Notes under the pieces: model-generated
Seen by the model: the letters and a program-made list of their open reading frames with translations, nothing else
Database searches by the model: none
Told to the model about the DNA's origin: nothing
From: an uncultured Pelagibacteraceae bacterium
GTDB taxonomy: Bacteria; Pseudomonadota; Alphaproteobacteria; Pelagibacterales; Pelagibacteraceae
Direction: 5' to 3'
Length of the DNA stretch: 64,000 nt
NCBI GenBank assembly: GCA_902576815.1
Contig: CACGWQ010000004.1
Span: 1 to 64,000 of the forward strand
Made by a program: the position numbers and the translations under genes
Shown here: one piece after another, positions 32,532-43,611 of the stretch
Layout of the letters: each line of letters opens with the position of its first letter
Numbering within the stretch: the stretch's first letter is position 1

Positions 32532-33379
32532 TAATTCTCTTTAATAATTTTAATCAATCTCTCTAATTGATCTAGTTCTTTGTATTCTAAAATAAAGGCT
32601 CCACTATTATTTTTTTTATTTTTTAAAAAAACATTCAGACCAGTTTTCTCTGACAATTCCTTTTCTAAATTAACAATATTAACATCTCTTTTTAAGTTTG
32701 ATCTTAAAGAGGAGTGTTTTAATAGTCTTATTAAATTTTCAGTTTGCCTGACAGACAATTTTTTTGATATTATCTTATCGGCTATTATATCTGCATTTTC
32801 TACCCCGACCAATACTTTAGCATGCCCATAAGATAAGTTACCTTCGACAATATAGTTTTTTAATTTTTCTGATAGGCTCAATAATCGCAAACAATTTGAA
32901 ATATGAGATCTGCTTTTCCCAATAAATTTTGAAACCTTGTATTGATCATAACTAAATTCATCAATAAGTCGCTGGTAGCTAGTCGCCTCTTCAATAATAT
33001 TTAAATCTTTTCTTTGAACATTTTCTATGATTGCAAATTCCAGTGATTTCAAATTATCGATATCGATTATTATTACAGGTATCTCATGTAAACCTGCTCT
33101 CTGGGCTGCTTGCCATCTTCTTTCTCCAGCGACAATCTCATATTTACCGTTTTCATCTTTTGAATGTCTAACAATAATTGGTTGTAATATACCTCTTTCT
33201 TTTATTGAATTAGCTAACTCCTCTAGATCCAAATTATCAAATTTTTTTCTTGGTTGAAACTTGTTAGGTATAATTGAACTTATAGACATTTTATTTGTCT
33301 CTTGCTTTAAGTTTGAGTCCCCTATCAATGATGACAGTCCTCTACCTAATCCCCTTTTATTCTTGAAAGGATTAATCAC
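32528..33379 (-). CDS. parB: Chromosome partitioning protein ParB
   Basis: GLGRGLSSLIGD...IIPNKFQPRKKFD...YEIVAGERRWQAAQRAGLHEIPVII. Confidence 0.97.
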   Translation of the reverse strand: MINPFKNKRGLGRGLSSLIGDSNLKQETNKMSISSIIPNKFQPRKKFDNLDLEELANSIKERGILQPIIVRHSKDENGKYEIVAGERRWQAAQRAGLHEIPVIIIDIDNLKSLEFAIIENVQRKDLNIIEEATSYQRLIDEFSYDQYKVSKFIGKSRSHISNCLRLLSLSEKLKNYIVEGNLSYGHAKVLVGVENADIIADKIISKKLSVRQTENLIRLLKHSSLRSNLKRDVNIVNLEKELSEKTGLNVFLKNKKNNSGAFILEYKELDQLERLIKIIKENY

Positions 33380-34176
33380 GCAGCACTCTCCACTTGTTTG
33401 TCCTGTTCTAAAAATTCCTCAGTAAATTTGAAGTAAGCCTTGCTACCTGGACAAATCTTATCGTACAATAATACTGGTATACCATGAGATGGGGCCTCTG
33501 AGAGCCTAACATTTCTTGGAACCGCAGTAGAGTATACTTTTTCCTTAAAATAATTTCTTGCTTCTATCTCAACTTGTCCTGAGAGCTTATTTCTTTTATC
33601 AAACATTGTAAGAAGTATCCCCCTTATCTCTAGTGATGGATTTAAGTTAAACTTTATTCTATCGATTGTTTTCATAAGTTGAGTTAACCCCTCCAATGCA
33701 AAAAATTCTGTCTGAAGTGGTACTACTAAAGCATCCGAAGCCACTAATGCCATAATTGTCAGCAGACTTAGTGATGGAGGGCAATCGATTAAGATATAAT
33801 CATATGACGCTCCAGAATCATTTAAAATCGGGGTTAATTCATCTTTCAATTTAAAAGCTCTACGATTATCTCCGGCTGTTTCTACCTCAAGTCCTGATAA
33901 ATCTACATTAGATGTGATTAAATTCAGGTTGTCAAAATTTGTTTCTTGGACTACTTCTAAAATTTTTTTATTTCCATTAAGGACACTATAAATAGTGGTT
34001 TCCGAATTTGTAGTATTTGATAGACCGAGACCAGTTGTTGCATTTCCTTGAGGATCAAGGTCTATGACTAATATTTTTTTTCCTTTCATAGACAAACCAG
34101 CCGCAAGATTGATTACTGTAGTAGTCTTCCCAACACCTCCTTTTTGATTTATTACCGAAATAATTTTTTTATCCAT
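33376..34176 (-). CDS. parA: Chromosome partitioning ATPase ParA
   Basis: ISVINQKGGVGKTTTVINLAAGL...DLDPQGNATTG. Confidence 0.98.
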   Translation of the reverse strand: MDKKIISVINQKGGVGKTTTVINLAAGLSMKGKKILVIDLDPQGNATTGLGLSNTTNSETTIYSVLNGNKKILEVVQETNFDNLNLITSNVDLSGLEVETAGDNRRAFKLKDELTPILNDSGASYDYILIDCPPSLSLLTIMALVASDALVVPLQTEFFALEGLTQLMKTIDRIKFNLNPSLEIRGILLTMFDKRNKLSGQVEIEARNYFKEKVYSTAVPRNVRLSEAPSHGIPVLLYDKICPGSKAYFKFTEEFLEQDKQVESAA

Positions 34177-34211
34177 TTTTTTTTAATTTTTTATTTTTTT
34201 ATTTAATTTTT

Positions 34212-34862
34212 TCATTTTGAAATTTTTTTTTCTCTTAGGTTGGAAATTTTAACAATTACAGATTCATCGTTTGTTAAACTTCTTTTTTCCTCATAATCAA
34301 ATTTCCATGTTTCGAGAGCATCATCTAAAATTTTTTTTCCACTTTTGCCTAAAAACAAAATAATATACTTAAAATTTTTAAAATTATTTTTTGCGATTTG
34401 GAAAATTATAGGCAAAGGTTTAAATGCTCTTGAAATAATTACGTCTGTACATAAATTTTTTTCGTTAAAAATATTTTTTTGATGAATTTCTGAGTTTAAA
34501 TTAAATTTTTTTGTCATTTCTTTTAAAAAAACACTCTTGTGATAGCTTTTTTCATAGAAAATTAGCTTAAATAGTGGTTTTTTTGGTTTCATCAATATAC
34601 CCAAAACTATACCAGGTAGCCCAGCTCCCGACCCAAGATCTGTACATATTTTGATATCATTTTTATCAATAAAATCAATAGTTTGTGCACTATCTTCAAT
34701 ATGCCTTGAATTTATTGATTTTTCTGTGCTTTTGCTGATTAAATTTATGCTTTTATTTTTTGAGATAATCGCTTTTGAGTAATCTTCAAGTTCTTTGTAT
34801 GTTTCACGTGAAACATTTGTGAGTTTAAAATTATATATTTTTATAAAATTCGAATCAATCAA
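34212..34862 (-). CDS. rsmG: 16S rRNA (guanine-N7)-methyltransferase RsmG
   Basis: [13 protein letters not shown]...SRHIEDSAQ...[17 protein letters not shown]. Confidence 0.96.
   Translation of the reverse strand: MIDSNFIKIYNFKLTNVSRETYKELEDYSKAIISKNKSINLISKSTEKSINSRHIEDSAQTIDFIDKNDIKICTDLGSGAGLPGIVLGILMKPKKPLFKLIFYEKSYHKSVFLKEMTKKFNLNSEIHQKNIFNEKNLCTDVIISRAFKPLPIIFQIAKNNFKNFKYIILFLGKSGKKILDDALETWKFDYEEKRSLTNDESVIVKISNLREKKISK
34800..34815. promoter_or_regulatory. parS: parS site, perfect TGTTTCACGTGAAACA
   Basis: Exact 16-bp palindrome inside rsmG, next to parAB. Confidence 0.95.
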
Positions 34863-36736
34863 GCTATATGCTTAATAGACTTTCTTTTAAGATGAGACAA
34901 CAAAATATATACTGCTGCAGGTGTAATTCCATCAATTCTCAAGGCCTGACCCATTGTTTTAGGTCTAATTTTCTTGAATTTTGACTTTACCTCATTAGAT
35001 AGTCCAGAAAAATCATCATAATTAAGGTTATTTGGAATAATTAAATTTTCATCTCTTTTAAAAGCCAAAATATCTGATTTCTGTTTTTTTAAATAACCTT
35101 TATAATGTGAATTAATTTCTAATTGCTCATCTATTTCACGTGAAACATACTTAATTTCAGGCCAAATTTCTCTTATTTTAAACATATTTACTGATTTTTG
35201 TCCTAATACCTGATTTGCAGACCTACTAATTCCATCTTTTGCTATATTAATCCCAAATCTTTCTACTTTTGAAGGAGTTATCTTTAATTTATCCATTTGA
35301 TTCTGAATTTTTGATAATTGAAGGTATTTCTCTTTATATATTCTCTTTCTTTCTTTATTTACAATTCCGATTTTTATGCCTTTTTTAGTTAATCTCACAT
35401 CTGCATTATCAGATCTTAACGAAAGTCTATATTCAGCTCTTGATGTGAACATCCTGTAAGGTTCTGCTACACCTTTAGTTACGAGGTCATCTATCATAAC
35501 ACCTATATACGCCTCTGATCTATCTAAAATAAATGGTTCTTCACCTTTAAAAGCAAGAGCTGCATTTGCCCCTGCTATCAATCCTTGCGCAGCTGCTTCT
35601 TCATATCCTGTTGTTCCATTGATTTGGCCTGCAAGATATAGATTTTTTATTTTTTTAGTCTCTAATGTTAAAAAAAGTTCCCTTGGGTCAACAAAATCGT
35701 ATTCAATAGCATATCCAGGCCTTAAAATTTTAACGTTTTCTAAACCATTGATTTTATTGCATATTTCTTGTTGTACATCAGCTGGTAAAGATGTTGAAAT
35801 ACCATTTGGATAAATTGTGTGATCATTTAAGCCTTCTGGTTCTAGAAAAATTTGATGTCTCTGCTTATCTGCAAATTTTTTTATTTTATCCTCTATAGAT
35901 GGGCAATATCTTGGACCAACTCCTTTTATGCTTCCAGAATACATAGCGCTTCGCTTTATATTTTTTGAAATAATTTTATGAACTTCATCATTTGTATAAG
36001 TGATACGACATGAAATTTGTTTATTAAAATTTTTTTTAGTTAAGAATGAAAAGAAGTATGGATCATCATCTGCATGTTGCTCCTCTAAGCTTTCAAAATT
36101 TATTGTACGGGCATCTAATCTTGGGGGAGTTCCAGTTTTTAATCGTCCAATTTTAAATTCATATTTTTCTAATTGCTCGCTCAAACCTGTTGAAGGTTTC
36201 TCATTAAATCTTCCAGCGGGAGTTTTTTCCTCACCAATATGAATTAAACCATTTAAAAAAGTGCCAGTTGTTAAAATTATCTTTGATGATATGATTTCTT
36301 TACCAGATTGCGTTTTAAAACCAATTAAACTGTTATTTAGAAAATTAAATCTAATTACAGGATCTGAAAAAATGCTTAAATTACAGTAGTTTACAAGTTT
36401 TTCTTGCATATATTTTTTATATAGAGATCTATCACTTTGTGTTCTTGGTCCTCTCACAGCTGGGCCCCTGCTTCTATTAAGCAATCTAAATTGTATACCT
36501 GATTTATCTGCTACAACCCCCATGACACCATCTAATGCATCTATCTCTCTAACCAGATGCCCTTTGCCCAAACCTCCGATGGCTGGGTTACAAGACATTT
36601 CTCCAATGGTATCAAATTTGTGTGTGAATAGGGCAGTGTTAACTCCCAATCTTGCTGATGCTGTTGCTGCTTCACAACCTGCATGTCCACCTCCTATTAC
36701 AACAACATCAAAAGATAATTCATTTTTCATAGACAT
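34859..36736 (-). CDS. mnmG: tRNA uridine 5-carboxymethylaminomethyl modification enzyme MnmG (GidA)
   Basis: [23 protein letters not shown]...; full length. Confidence 0.98.
   Translation of the reverse strand: MSMKNELSFDVVVIGGGHAGCEAATASARLGVNTALFTHKFDTIGEMSCNPAIGGLGKGHLVREIDALDGVMGVVADKSGIQFRLLNRSRGPAVRGPRTQSDRSLYKKYMQEKLVNYCNLSIFSDPVIRFNFLNNSLIGFKTQSGKEIISSKIILTTGTFLNGLIHIGEEKTPAGRFNEKPSTGLSEQLEKYEFKIGRLKTGTPPRLDARTINFESLEEQHADDDPYFFSFLTKKNFNKQISCRITYTNDEVHKIISKNIKRSAMYSGSIKGVGPRYCPSIEDKIKKFADKQRHQIFLEPEGLNDHTIYPNGISTSLPADVQQEICNKINGLENVKILRPGYAIEYDFVDPRELFLTLETKKIKNLYLAGQINGTTGYEEAAAQGLIAGANAALAFKGEEPFILDRSEAYIGVMIDDLVTKGVAEPYRMFTSRAEYRLSLRSDNADVRLTKKGIKIGIVNKERKRIYKEKYLQLSKIQNQMDKLKITPSKVERFGINIAKDGISRSANQVLGQKSVNMFKIREIWPEIKYVSREIDEQLEINSHYKGYLKKQKSDILAFKRDENLIIPNNLNYDDFSGLSNEVKSKFKKIRPKTMGQALRIDGITPAAVYILLSHLKRKSIKHIA
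35132..35147. promoter_or_regulatory. parS: Second parS-like site TATTTCACGTGAAACA (one mismatch)
   Basis: 15/16 match to consensus parS, inside mnmG. Confidence 0.88.
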
Positions 36737-36806
36737 AATCTATTATCGAAATTAAAATTTACAAGAAAACACTTAAAAATGTTTAAAAAACATTTATTAT
36801 CAACGA

Positions 36807-38144
36807 TTATTTACCTATACAGAAATCATTAAAAATAGAACCTAAAATCTCTTCAATATCTACTCTTCCTACTATAATTCCAAGATATCTAGTTGCTAAC
36901 CTTAGATCTTCGGCAGCTTTATCAAAATCTTCTAAAGATTTTTTTTCCTCAAAATTTTTTAAACTCATATAACACTGTTCAAGATTTATCCTGTGTCTTT
37001 CTCTCGTTATAAAAATTTCTTCTGATGATATAAATTTATTTTTTAAATTTTCTTTTATCGAATTGATAAGTTTGTCTAAATTTTTTTCTTGTTTAATAGA
37101 TATGTAAATTGGGTTATGTTTTTTTGTTTCATCACTAATTTGATCTATACCTAAATCCATTTTATTAATAACCAATATTGCTTTTCTTGATATTTTATCA
37201 TTAAAAAATTCAGTAAAATCAACGCTTTTAGGCTCTATTACAATTATATTTAAATCAGCATTTTCGGCTTTTTTTAAGGCCAATTTTATACCTTTTTTTT
37301 CGATTTCATCTTTTGAGTCTCTGATCCCAGCAGTATCAGAAATAACAACGGGATATCCATCTAAGTTTAAATGTGTTTCTATAATATCCCTCGTTGTCCC
37401 AGCAATTTCTGAGACAATAGCCACATCCCTCTTAGATAAATAATTTAACAAGGATGATTTGCCTGCGTTTGTTGGACCTACTATTGAAATTTTAAATCCT
37501 TCTCTAATTCTTTCTCCAACTTTTTGATCATTTAAAATTTTTATAATTTCTTCTCTAATACTTTTAACTTCTTTGTGAATATTTAGTAAAATATCATCAG
37601 GCAAATCATCTTCTGGAAAATCAATTTTAGCTTCTACTTTCGATAAAATTTTTAAAAGTCTATCTCTAAGTGAATTAAATTTGTCTGAACTTTTTCCAGA
37701 CATAACGTTTATAGCCTGTTGTCTTTGGATTTCTGTTTCTGATGCAATTAAATCTGCAACACTTTCAGCTCTTAACAAATTAATCTTACCATTTTGAAAT
37801 GCTAATTTTGTAAATTCGCCAGCCTCTGCCATTCTTAAATTTGATATTTGAGATAAAGTGTTCTGGATTTCTTTTATAACGGCCCTACTACCATGAACAT
37901 GCAATTCGGCCATATCTTCGCCTGTGTAGCTTGCTGGTCCAGGAAACCATAGTAATATGCCTTCATCAATTAGCTGATTGTCGGTGATTTTGTTGAATTT
38001 TCTCTTAACCGCAGTTCTTGGCTTTGGAACGCTTTTTCCAGTTATTTTCCTTATAGCTACTCGAGTGTCTTTGCCAGATATTCTAATTACAGCTAGTCCG
38101 GAAACACCTGGTCCTGTGGAAAGCGCATATATTGTCATTAACAA
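36807..38144 (-). CDS. mnmE: tRNA modification GTPase MnmE (TrmE)
   Basis: G motifs GPTNAGKSSLLNYL, DTAGIRD, NKMD; C-terminal DFCIGK. Confidence 0.98.
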   Translation of the reverse strand: MLMTIYALSTGPGVSGLAVIRISGKDTRVAIRKITGKSVPKPRTAVKRKFNKITDNQLIDEGILLWFPGPASYTGEDMAELHVHGSRAVIKEIQNTLSQISNLRMAEAGEFTKLAFQNGKINLLRAESVADLIASETEIQRQQAINVMSGKSSDKFNSLRDRLLKILSKVEAKIDFPEDDLPDDILLNIHKEVKSIREEIIKILNDQKVGERIREGFKISIVGPTNAGKSSLLNYLSKRDVAIVSEIAGTTRDIIETHLNLDGYPVVISDTAGIRDSKDEIEKKGIKLALKKAENADLNIIVIEPKSVDFTEFFNDKISRKAILVINKMDLGIDQISDETKKHNPIYISIKQEKNLDKLINSIKENLKNKFISSEEIFITRERHRINLEQCYMSLKNFEEKKSLEDFDKAAEDLRLATRYLGIIVGRVDIEEILGSIFNDFCIGK

Positions 38145-38174
38145 AGTATAACAGGTATTTTTAAAAAGGGTTTA

Positions 38175-39446
38175 TTAAGATGGTTTGTTCATTGAATTAA
38201 AGAATTCAGCATTATTTTTAGTATCCTTTAATTTAGAGTTGATAAACTCTATTGCATCCATTGAGCCCATAGGTGCAATTATTCTTCTTAAAACATTCAT
38301 TTTTTGAAGATCATTTTTATCAAAAATCAATTCTTCTCTTCTTGTTCCAGATTTAGTTATATCTATAGCTGGGTAAATCCTTTTCTCAGAAATTTTTCTG
38401 TCCAATATAGTTTCGCTATTTCCAGTCCCTTTAAACTCCTCAAAAATAACCTCATCCATTCTACTACCAGTATCAATTAATGCTGTCGCAATTATTGTAA
38501 GAGATCCGCCTTCTTCAATATTTCTTGCTGCACCAAAAAACCTTTTTGGCCTTTGTAACGCGTTTGCGTCAACACCTCCCGTTAAAACTTTACCTGAACT
38601 TGGAACAACTGCATTATATGCTCTACCTAGTCTAGTTATAGAGTCTAATAGTATTACCACATCTTTTTTATGTTCAGTCAATCTTTTTGCTTTTTCAATT
38701 ACCATTTCAGCAACTGCTACATGCCTTTGAGCTGGTTCATCAAAAGTTGAACTTATCACTTCCCCTTCTACAGTTCTTTGCATATCTGTAACTTCTTCGG
38801 GCCTTTCGTCAATTAGAAGAACCATTAAATATACCTCTGGGTGATTGGCGGTTATTGAATTTGCTATGCTTTGTAATATCATTGTTTTTCCTGCTTTAGG
38901 GGGAGAAATTATCAAAGATCTTTGACCTTTTCCAATTGGGCTTACTAAATCAATAAGCCTTGGAGTAAGGTCAATCTTTTTTTCAACTTTATTACTTTCA
39001 ACTTCCATTACTAATTGTTTATTAGGATACAATGGAGTTAAGTTGTCAAATGCAATTTTATGTTTAGATTTTTCAGTTTCTTCAAAATTTATTTTGCTCA
39101 CTTGCAACAATGCAAAATATCTTTCTCCATCTTTGGGTGCTCTTATTGGTCCTTCAACTGTATCGCCTGTCCTTAAACCAAACCGTCTAATTTGGTTGGG
39201 GCTTACATATATATCATCTGCACCTGGCAAATAATTTGATTCCATTGCTCTTAGAAATCCAAATCCATCCTGGAGCAATTGAAGGACACCACCACCCGTT
39301 ATTTCTTCACCTTTTTCAGCTAGCTTTTTTAATATTGCAAAATAAATTTCTTGTCTTCTTAACGTACTAGCGTTTTCAATTCCTAAGTTTTCAGCTTCGG
39401 TGATAAGTTTTTCGGAGCTTTTTTCTTTTAATTCTTGTATATTCAT
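38175..39446 (-). CDS. rho: Transcription termination factor Rho
   Basis: [18 protein letters not shown]...[47 protein letters not shown]. Confidence 0.98.
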   Translation of the reverse strand: MNIQELKEKSSEKLITEAENLGIENASTLRRQEIYFAILKKLAEKGEEITGGGVLQLLQDGFGFLRAMESNYLPGADDIYVSPNQIRRFGLRTGDTVEGPIRAPKDGERYFALLQVSKINFEETEKSKHKIAFDNLTPLYPNKQLVMEVESNKVEKKIDLTPRLIDLVSPIGKGQRSLIISPPKAGKTMILQSIANSITANHPEVYLMVLLIDERPEEVTDMQRTVEGEVISSTFDEPAQRHVAVAEMVIEKAKRLTEHKKDVVILLDSITRLGRAYNAVVPSSGKVLTGGVDANALQRPKRFFGAARNIEEGGSLTIIATALIDTGSRMDEVIFEEFKGTGNSETILDRKISEKRIYPAIDITKSGTRREELIFDKNDLQKMNVLRRIIAPMGSMDAIEFINSKLKDTKNNAEFFNSMNKPS

Positions 39447-39506
39447 TATGTAGGGATTAGTAGTTAGATAAATATATTATAGTTATCAGTTGTTAAGATT
39501 TCAAGC

Positions 39507-39947
39507 TTATAAAGGCTTATAAATTACAACAAAAATGATCAAAATGAGCAATAATGTTGGTATTTCGTTGATAATTCTAAAATATTTAGGAGAGTGAATA
39601 TTCTCGTTTAATTTAAACTTATTAAGAATTCGCCCTAAATAGAAATGGTAAGCGGTAAGTATTAAAACTAAAATTATTTTTAATAACATCCACTTTTGCC
39701 CTAATTGCTGAAACCCTATGCTATGTATTAATAACAAACCAAAGAGCCAGGACAAGATCATGGCAGGTGTCATAATATAAAAATATAATTTTCTCTCCAT
39801 AGTTTTGAATATCCCAGAAGTTATTGGTTCTGAAAAATTTTCAGCGTGATAAACAAAAATTCTTGGAAGGTATAACAATCCAGCCATCCATGATATTACT
39901 GCAATTAAATGCAATGACTTAAACAAGAGATAAAAATTCATTATCAA
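39507..39947 (-). CDS. hemJ: HemJ-type protoporphyrinogen oxidase (UPF0093)
   Basis: FKSLHLIAVISWMAGLLYLPRIFVYHAE...; adjacent to hemH/hemE. Confidence 0.92.
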   Translation of the reverse strand: MIMNFYLLFKSLHLIAVISWMAGLLYLPRIFVYHAENFSEPITSGIFKTMERKLYFYIMTPAMILSWLFGLLLIHSIGFQQLGQKWMLLKIILVLILTAYHFYLGRILNKFKLNENIHSPKYFRIINEIPTLLLILIIFVVIYKPL

Positions 39948-40933
39948 ATATTTCGCTTTATTAGAGTGTTTAATAATTTTATATGATCATCATTATCATT
40001 AAGACATGGTATCATATCAAAATTTTCTCCTCCAGATTCCATAAAACTTTCCTTGCCTTGAATTGAAATTTCTTCTAAGGTTTCAACACAATCTGATGAA
40101 AAACCAGGACAAATAGTAAGGACATTTTTTATTCCTTTCTTTGGTAGTTCTTCTAAAGTCTTATCAGTATAGGGTTTAAGCCATTCTTGTGGACCAAATC
40201 TTGATTGAAATGTTGTTTTAATTTCGATGGAAGTAAATTTTTCTGAAATAAGTCTTGTCGTCTTATGACAATAACAATGGTATGGATCTCCTTTATCAAA
40301 ATATTTTTTGGGTATACCGTGATATGATGCCAAAATTAAATCTGGTTTCCAACTTAAAGTCTTTATTTTATTATTTATGGAATTAACCAAAGCTTCGATA
40401 TAAAAAGGTTCAGATTCATAATGAGGAATAATTTTAAGCGAAGGTTGCCATCTCATTTTCATTAATGTTCTATATACTTCATCACACACAGTTGCTGTTG
40501 TCGCGGCCGCATATTGAGGGTACAGAGGTAGTATTATAAGGTTTTCACATCCATCATCATGAAGAGCCTTTATTTTGCTTTTAATACTCGGGTTTCCATA
40601 CCTCATAGCAAAATCAACAACTAAATTTTTATCAGACATGTTTTTTGAAACTTTTTCTGTTTGTTTTAAAGTATAATACAAAAGCGGGGACATATTTATA
40701 TCCTTCATCCATATCTCCTTGTAAGCTTTTGCAGTTTTTGATGGTCTAAAATTTAAAATGAAAGTATTTAAAATAATTTTCCATAAAATAGGGTTGATTT
40801 CTATTACTCTTCTGTCTGATAAAAATTCTTTTAAGTATTTTCTTATATCAAGCCAGTTTGTGGAGTCGGGAGTTCCAAGATTTATTAATAAAACTCCTGT
40901 TTTACCAAAATTTATTTTAGGGTGATTTTCCAT
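39944..40933 (-). CDS. hemH: Ferrochelatase
   Basis: GVLLINLGTPDS...ILASYHGIPKKYFDKGDPYHCYCHKT...CPGFSSDCVETLEEI. Confidence 0.97.
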   Translation of the reverse strand: MENHPKINFGKTGVLLINLGTPDSTNWLDIRKYLKEFLSDRRVIEINPILWKIILNTFILNFRPSKTAKAYKEIWMKDINMSPLLYYTLKQTEKVSKNMSDKNLVVDFAMRYGNPSIKSKIKALHDDGCENLIILPLYPQYAAATTATVCDEVYRTLMKMRWQPSLKIIPHYESEPFYIEALVNSINNKIKTLSWKPDLILASYHGIPKKYFDKGDPYHCYCHKTTRLISEKFTSIEIKTTFQSRFGPQEWLKPYTDKTLEELPKKGIKNVLTICPGFSSDCVETLEEISIQGKESFMESGGENFDMIPCLNDNDDHIKLLNTLIKRNI

Positions 40934-41934
40934 TATGTAAAATCTCTAACAATTTTTATTAATTCGTGTACCATCTCTATTTTTGTTTCAGGCAAAATAC
41001 CATGGCCCAAATTGAATACATAAGGATGATCTTTAAAGACTCTAAGGTATTTGTTTACTTCTAAATTTAGATTTTCTCTGTTTGTAAGTAGTATTTTTGG
41101 ATCTAAGCCACCCTGAATTGGTATTTTTATTTTATTTAATAAATCTTTTGGTTCGATATTATAGTCTATGTTTATCATATTTGGTCTAACTTCATCACAA
41201 AATTTATTGTAGTCTGAAATTCCTCTAGGAAAGCAAATAACAGGTACCCCTAGACTTTTCGTATATTCAACCAAAGAAGTTGTGGGTTCGTATAGATATT
41301 TACTTAAATCTTTATTTACCAATCCCGCCCAGCTATCAAAAATCTGAATTAATGTTGCTCCTGACTCAATTTGTTTTCTTATATGTATTTTAATAAATTT
41401 ATCTAATATTTTTAAAGTTTTACTTATTAAATCTTTATCATGAAAAAAAACTTTAGATAGGCCGTTTTTTGGTGATAATTTATTTAGCATATAGACAAGT
41501 AGTGTCCATGGTGCACCTACAAAACCAATTAAGTCTTTGTTTTTTAATTTCTTATTATTCTTTAAATTTTCTAAAAGTCTATAAATTGGGTCTAATCTAG
41601 ATTTAAAATCATTTTCATCTAAATCTAATATGTTATTTATATTTAAATTCCCAAGCTTGGGGCCAAAATTTTTTTTAAACTCAACATCTTGACCCATGCC
41701 ATAAGGAATCATTAGAATATCCGAAAATATTATAGCAGCATCGAAGTCAAATCTGTCTATAGGTTGTAAAGTAATAGTTTCAGAAAGTTCCTCATTTAAA
41801 CATAAATCAATAAAATTTGGATTTTTTTTCCTAATTTCTCTAAATTCAGGCAGATACCTTCCTGCTTGTCTCATTAACCATATAGGATTAATATCTGTTT
41901 TATTATTTATTAAACATTCTTTAATTGGCGTCAT
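40933..41934 (-). CDS. hemE: Uroporphyrinogen decarboxylase
   Basis: PIWLMRQAGRYLPEFREIR...GFVGAPWTLLVYML...NLGHGILPET. Confidence 0.97.
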   Translation of the reverse strand: MTPIKECLINNKTDINPIWLMRQAGRYLPEFREIRKKNPNFIDLCLNEELSETITLQPIDRFDFDAAIIFSDILMIPYGMGQDVEFKKNFGPKLGNLNINNILDLDENDFKSRLDPIYRLLENLKNNKKLKNKDLIGFVGAPWTLLVYMLNKLSPKNGLSKVFFHDKDLISKTLKILDKFIKIHIRKQIESGATLIQIFDSWAGLVNKDLSKYLYEPTTSLVEYTKSLGVPVICFPRGISDYNKFCDEVRPNMINIDYNIEPKDLLNKIKIPIQGGLDPKILLTNRENLNLEVNKYLRVFKDHPYVFNLGHGILPETKIEMVHELIKIVRDFT

Positions 41935-42212
41935 TTATTCTAAGAATATATATTAAGATTTAGTATTAGTATGAATTGTAAATAACGTAAATTACTCAAA
42001 TTAAACAAATTATACACTATTTATACATTATTAACCGTCATAAGTGCACTAAATACTTAGTTATTTGATATTTATAATAATATCAAAATAGTGGATAAAA
42101 TATTCACATTTATAATTATGTTAATTAAACAATTATAAATAATAAATATTTGATCTGCTTGCTTAAATAATAATATTTCTTATTTTGTTAATAAATTATA
42201 GACAAGTTATAC
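41935..42212. other. Putative chromosomal replication origin (oriC)
   Basis: Very AT-rich intergenic region at the hemE|ppsR junction. DnaA-box-like 9-mers: TTATACACT 42010-42018, TTATACATT 42021-42029, TTATCCACT on minus 42090-42098, ATATTCACA 42100-42108, TTATACATG 42207-42215. Flanking genes diverge. Confidence 0.78.
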
Positions 42213-43034
42213 ATGAAAAACACACACCAAGTTTATTTAATTTCGGACTCCACAGGAGAAACACTTGATAGAATTTTTATGGCTCTAAAAGCCCAATTCA
42301 ATAATTTTACTTATGAATTAAATCAATACTCTTTCACAAGAACAGAAAATCAAATATCAACGATATTAAATAAAGCTATTAATCAAGATAGTCCCATAAT
42401 ATTATACACCGTAGTTAATAGTAAACTTGCAAAATTTCTTGCGGAAGAAGCAAATAGAAAAAAAATACCTTGTTTTGGTGTTCTAGGTGATTTAATATTA
42501 AATTTTTCAAAAATATTAAATCAAAAAGCCACACATCAACCCAGCGCTCAACACGTTCTAGATGAAGATTACTATAAAAGAATTGAGGCGATACAATTTA
42601 CAATGAGCCACGATGATGGAAATAATACAGAAAATATTTTAGAATCGGATATAATTTTAGTTGGTGTTAGCCGTACTAGTAAAACACCTACGTCTATTTA
42701 CCTAGCCAACAAAGGCCTCAAAACATCGAACATACCTTTGGTTAACGAAATGAATATCCCTAATGATATTACAAATTCCAAAAAAATTTGTGTAATAGGA
42801 TTAACAACCGAAGCTGAAAGGTTATTTGATATTCGAAGGAATAGATTAAACTCAATAAAAGAAAACGAAGCTTCAGACTACACAAATTTAGAGAAAATTA
42901 AGGCTGAAGTATTACAATCTAAAAAGATATTTAAGCAAAACAAGTGGCCTACAATTGATGTTACGAGGAAATCCGTCGAAGAAACTGCTGCATCAATAAT
43001 TAAAATCTATGAAATAAAAAATAAAAATGCATAA
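42213..43034 (+). CDS. ppsR: Pyruvate,phosphate dikinase/PEP synthase regulatory protein (DUF299)
   Basis: YLISDSTGETLDRI...DIILVGVSRTSKTPTSIYLANKGLKTSNIPLV. Confidence 0.95.
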   Translation: MKNTHQVYLISDSTGETLDRIFMALKAQFNNFTYELNQYSFTRTENQISTILNKAINQDSPIILYTVVNSKLAKFLAEEANRKKIPCFGVLGDLILNFSKILNQKATHQPSAQHVLDEDYYKRIEAIQFTMSHDDGNNTENILESDIILVGVSRTSKTPTSIYLANKGLKTSNIPLVNEMNIPNDITNSKKICVIGLTTEAERLFDIRRNRLNSIKENEASDYTNLEKIKAEVLQSKKIFKQNKWPTIDVTRKSVEETAASIIKIYEIKNKNA

Positions 43035-43611
43035 AATTGTATTAGCTTCTAAAAGTAAAATAAGGGAAGAAATTTTAGTAAAAAATAATATTGAGTGTAC
43101 AATAATGCCATCAAATGTCGATGAAGATCCAGTAAAAGAAAGTTTGCTTAAAGAAGGAGTTTCACCAGAAATAATATCTAAAAATTTAGCAGAATTAAAA
43201 GCCAATAAAGTTAGTCAAAAAATTAGTAATATACTTGTTCTTGGTGCAGACAGTGTAATAGATTTGGATGGTGAATTAATTTCAAAACCAGAAAGCAGAG
43301 ATCAAGCATTCAAAATTTTAAAAAAACTAAATGGTAAAAAGCACTCTCTTATCAGCTCAGTATGTATTTCAAAAAATGGCTCTATGATATGGAACTATAC
43401 AGATAAGGCCTTTTTAACAATGAAACAACTCTCAGAAAATCAGTTAAAAAAATATTTAAATAAAATTTCAGATGAAATTTTATATGCTTATAATGTTTAT
43501 CAAATCGAACGAGAGGGAAAAAATTTATTTGAAAAAATTGATGGAGATCAAAACACTATTATGGGGCTACCTGTAAGAATAATTAAAGAGTATATAAAAA
43601 ATTATAAATGA
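43027..43611 (+). CDS. maf: Maf-family nucleotide pyrophosphatase
   Basis: IVLASKSKIREEIL...VLGADSVIDLDGELISKP. Confidence 0.93.
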   Translation: MHKIVLASKSKIREEILVKNNIECTIMPSNVDEDPVKESLLKEGVSPEIISKNLAELKANKVSQKISNILVLGADSVIDLDGELISKPESRDQAFKILKKLNGKKHSLISSVCISKNGSMIWNYTDKAFLTMKQLSENQLKKYLNKISDEILYAYNVYQIEREGKNLFEKIDGDQNTIMGLPVRIIKEYIKNYK

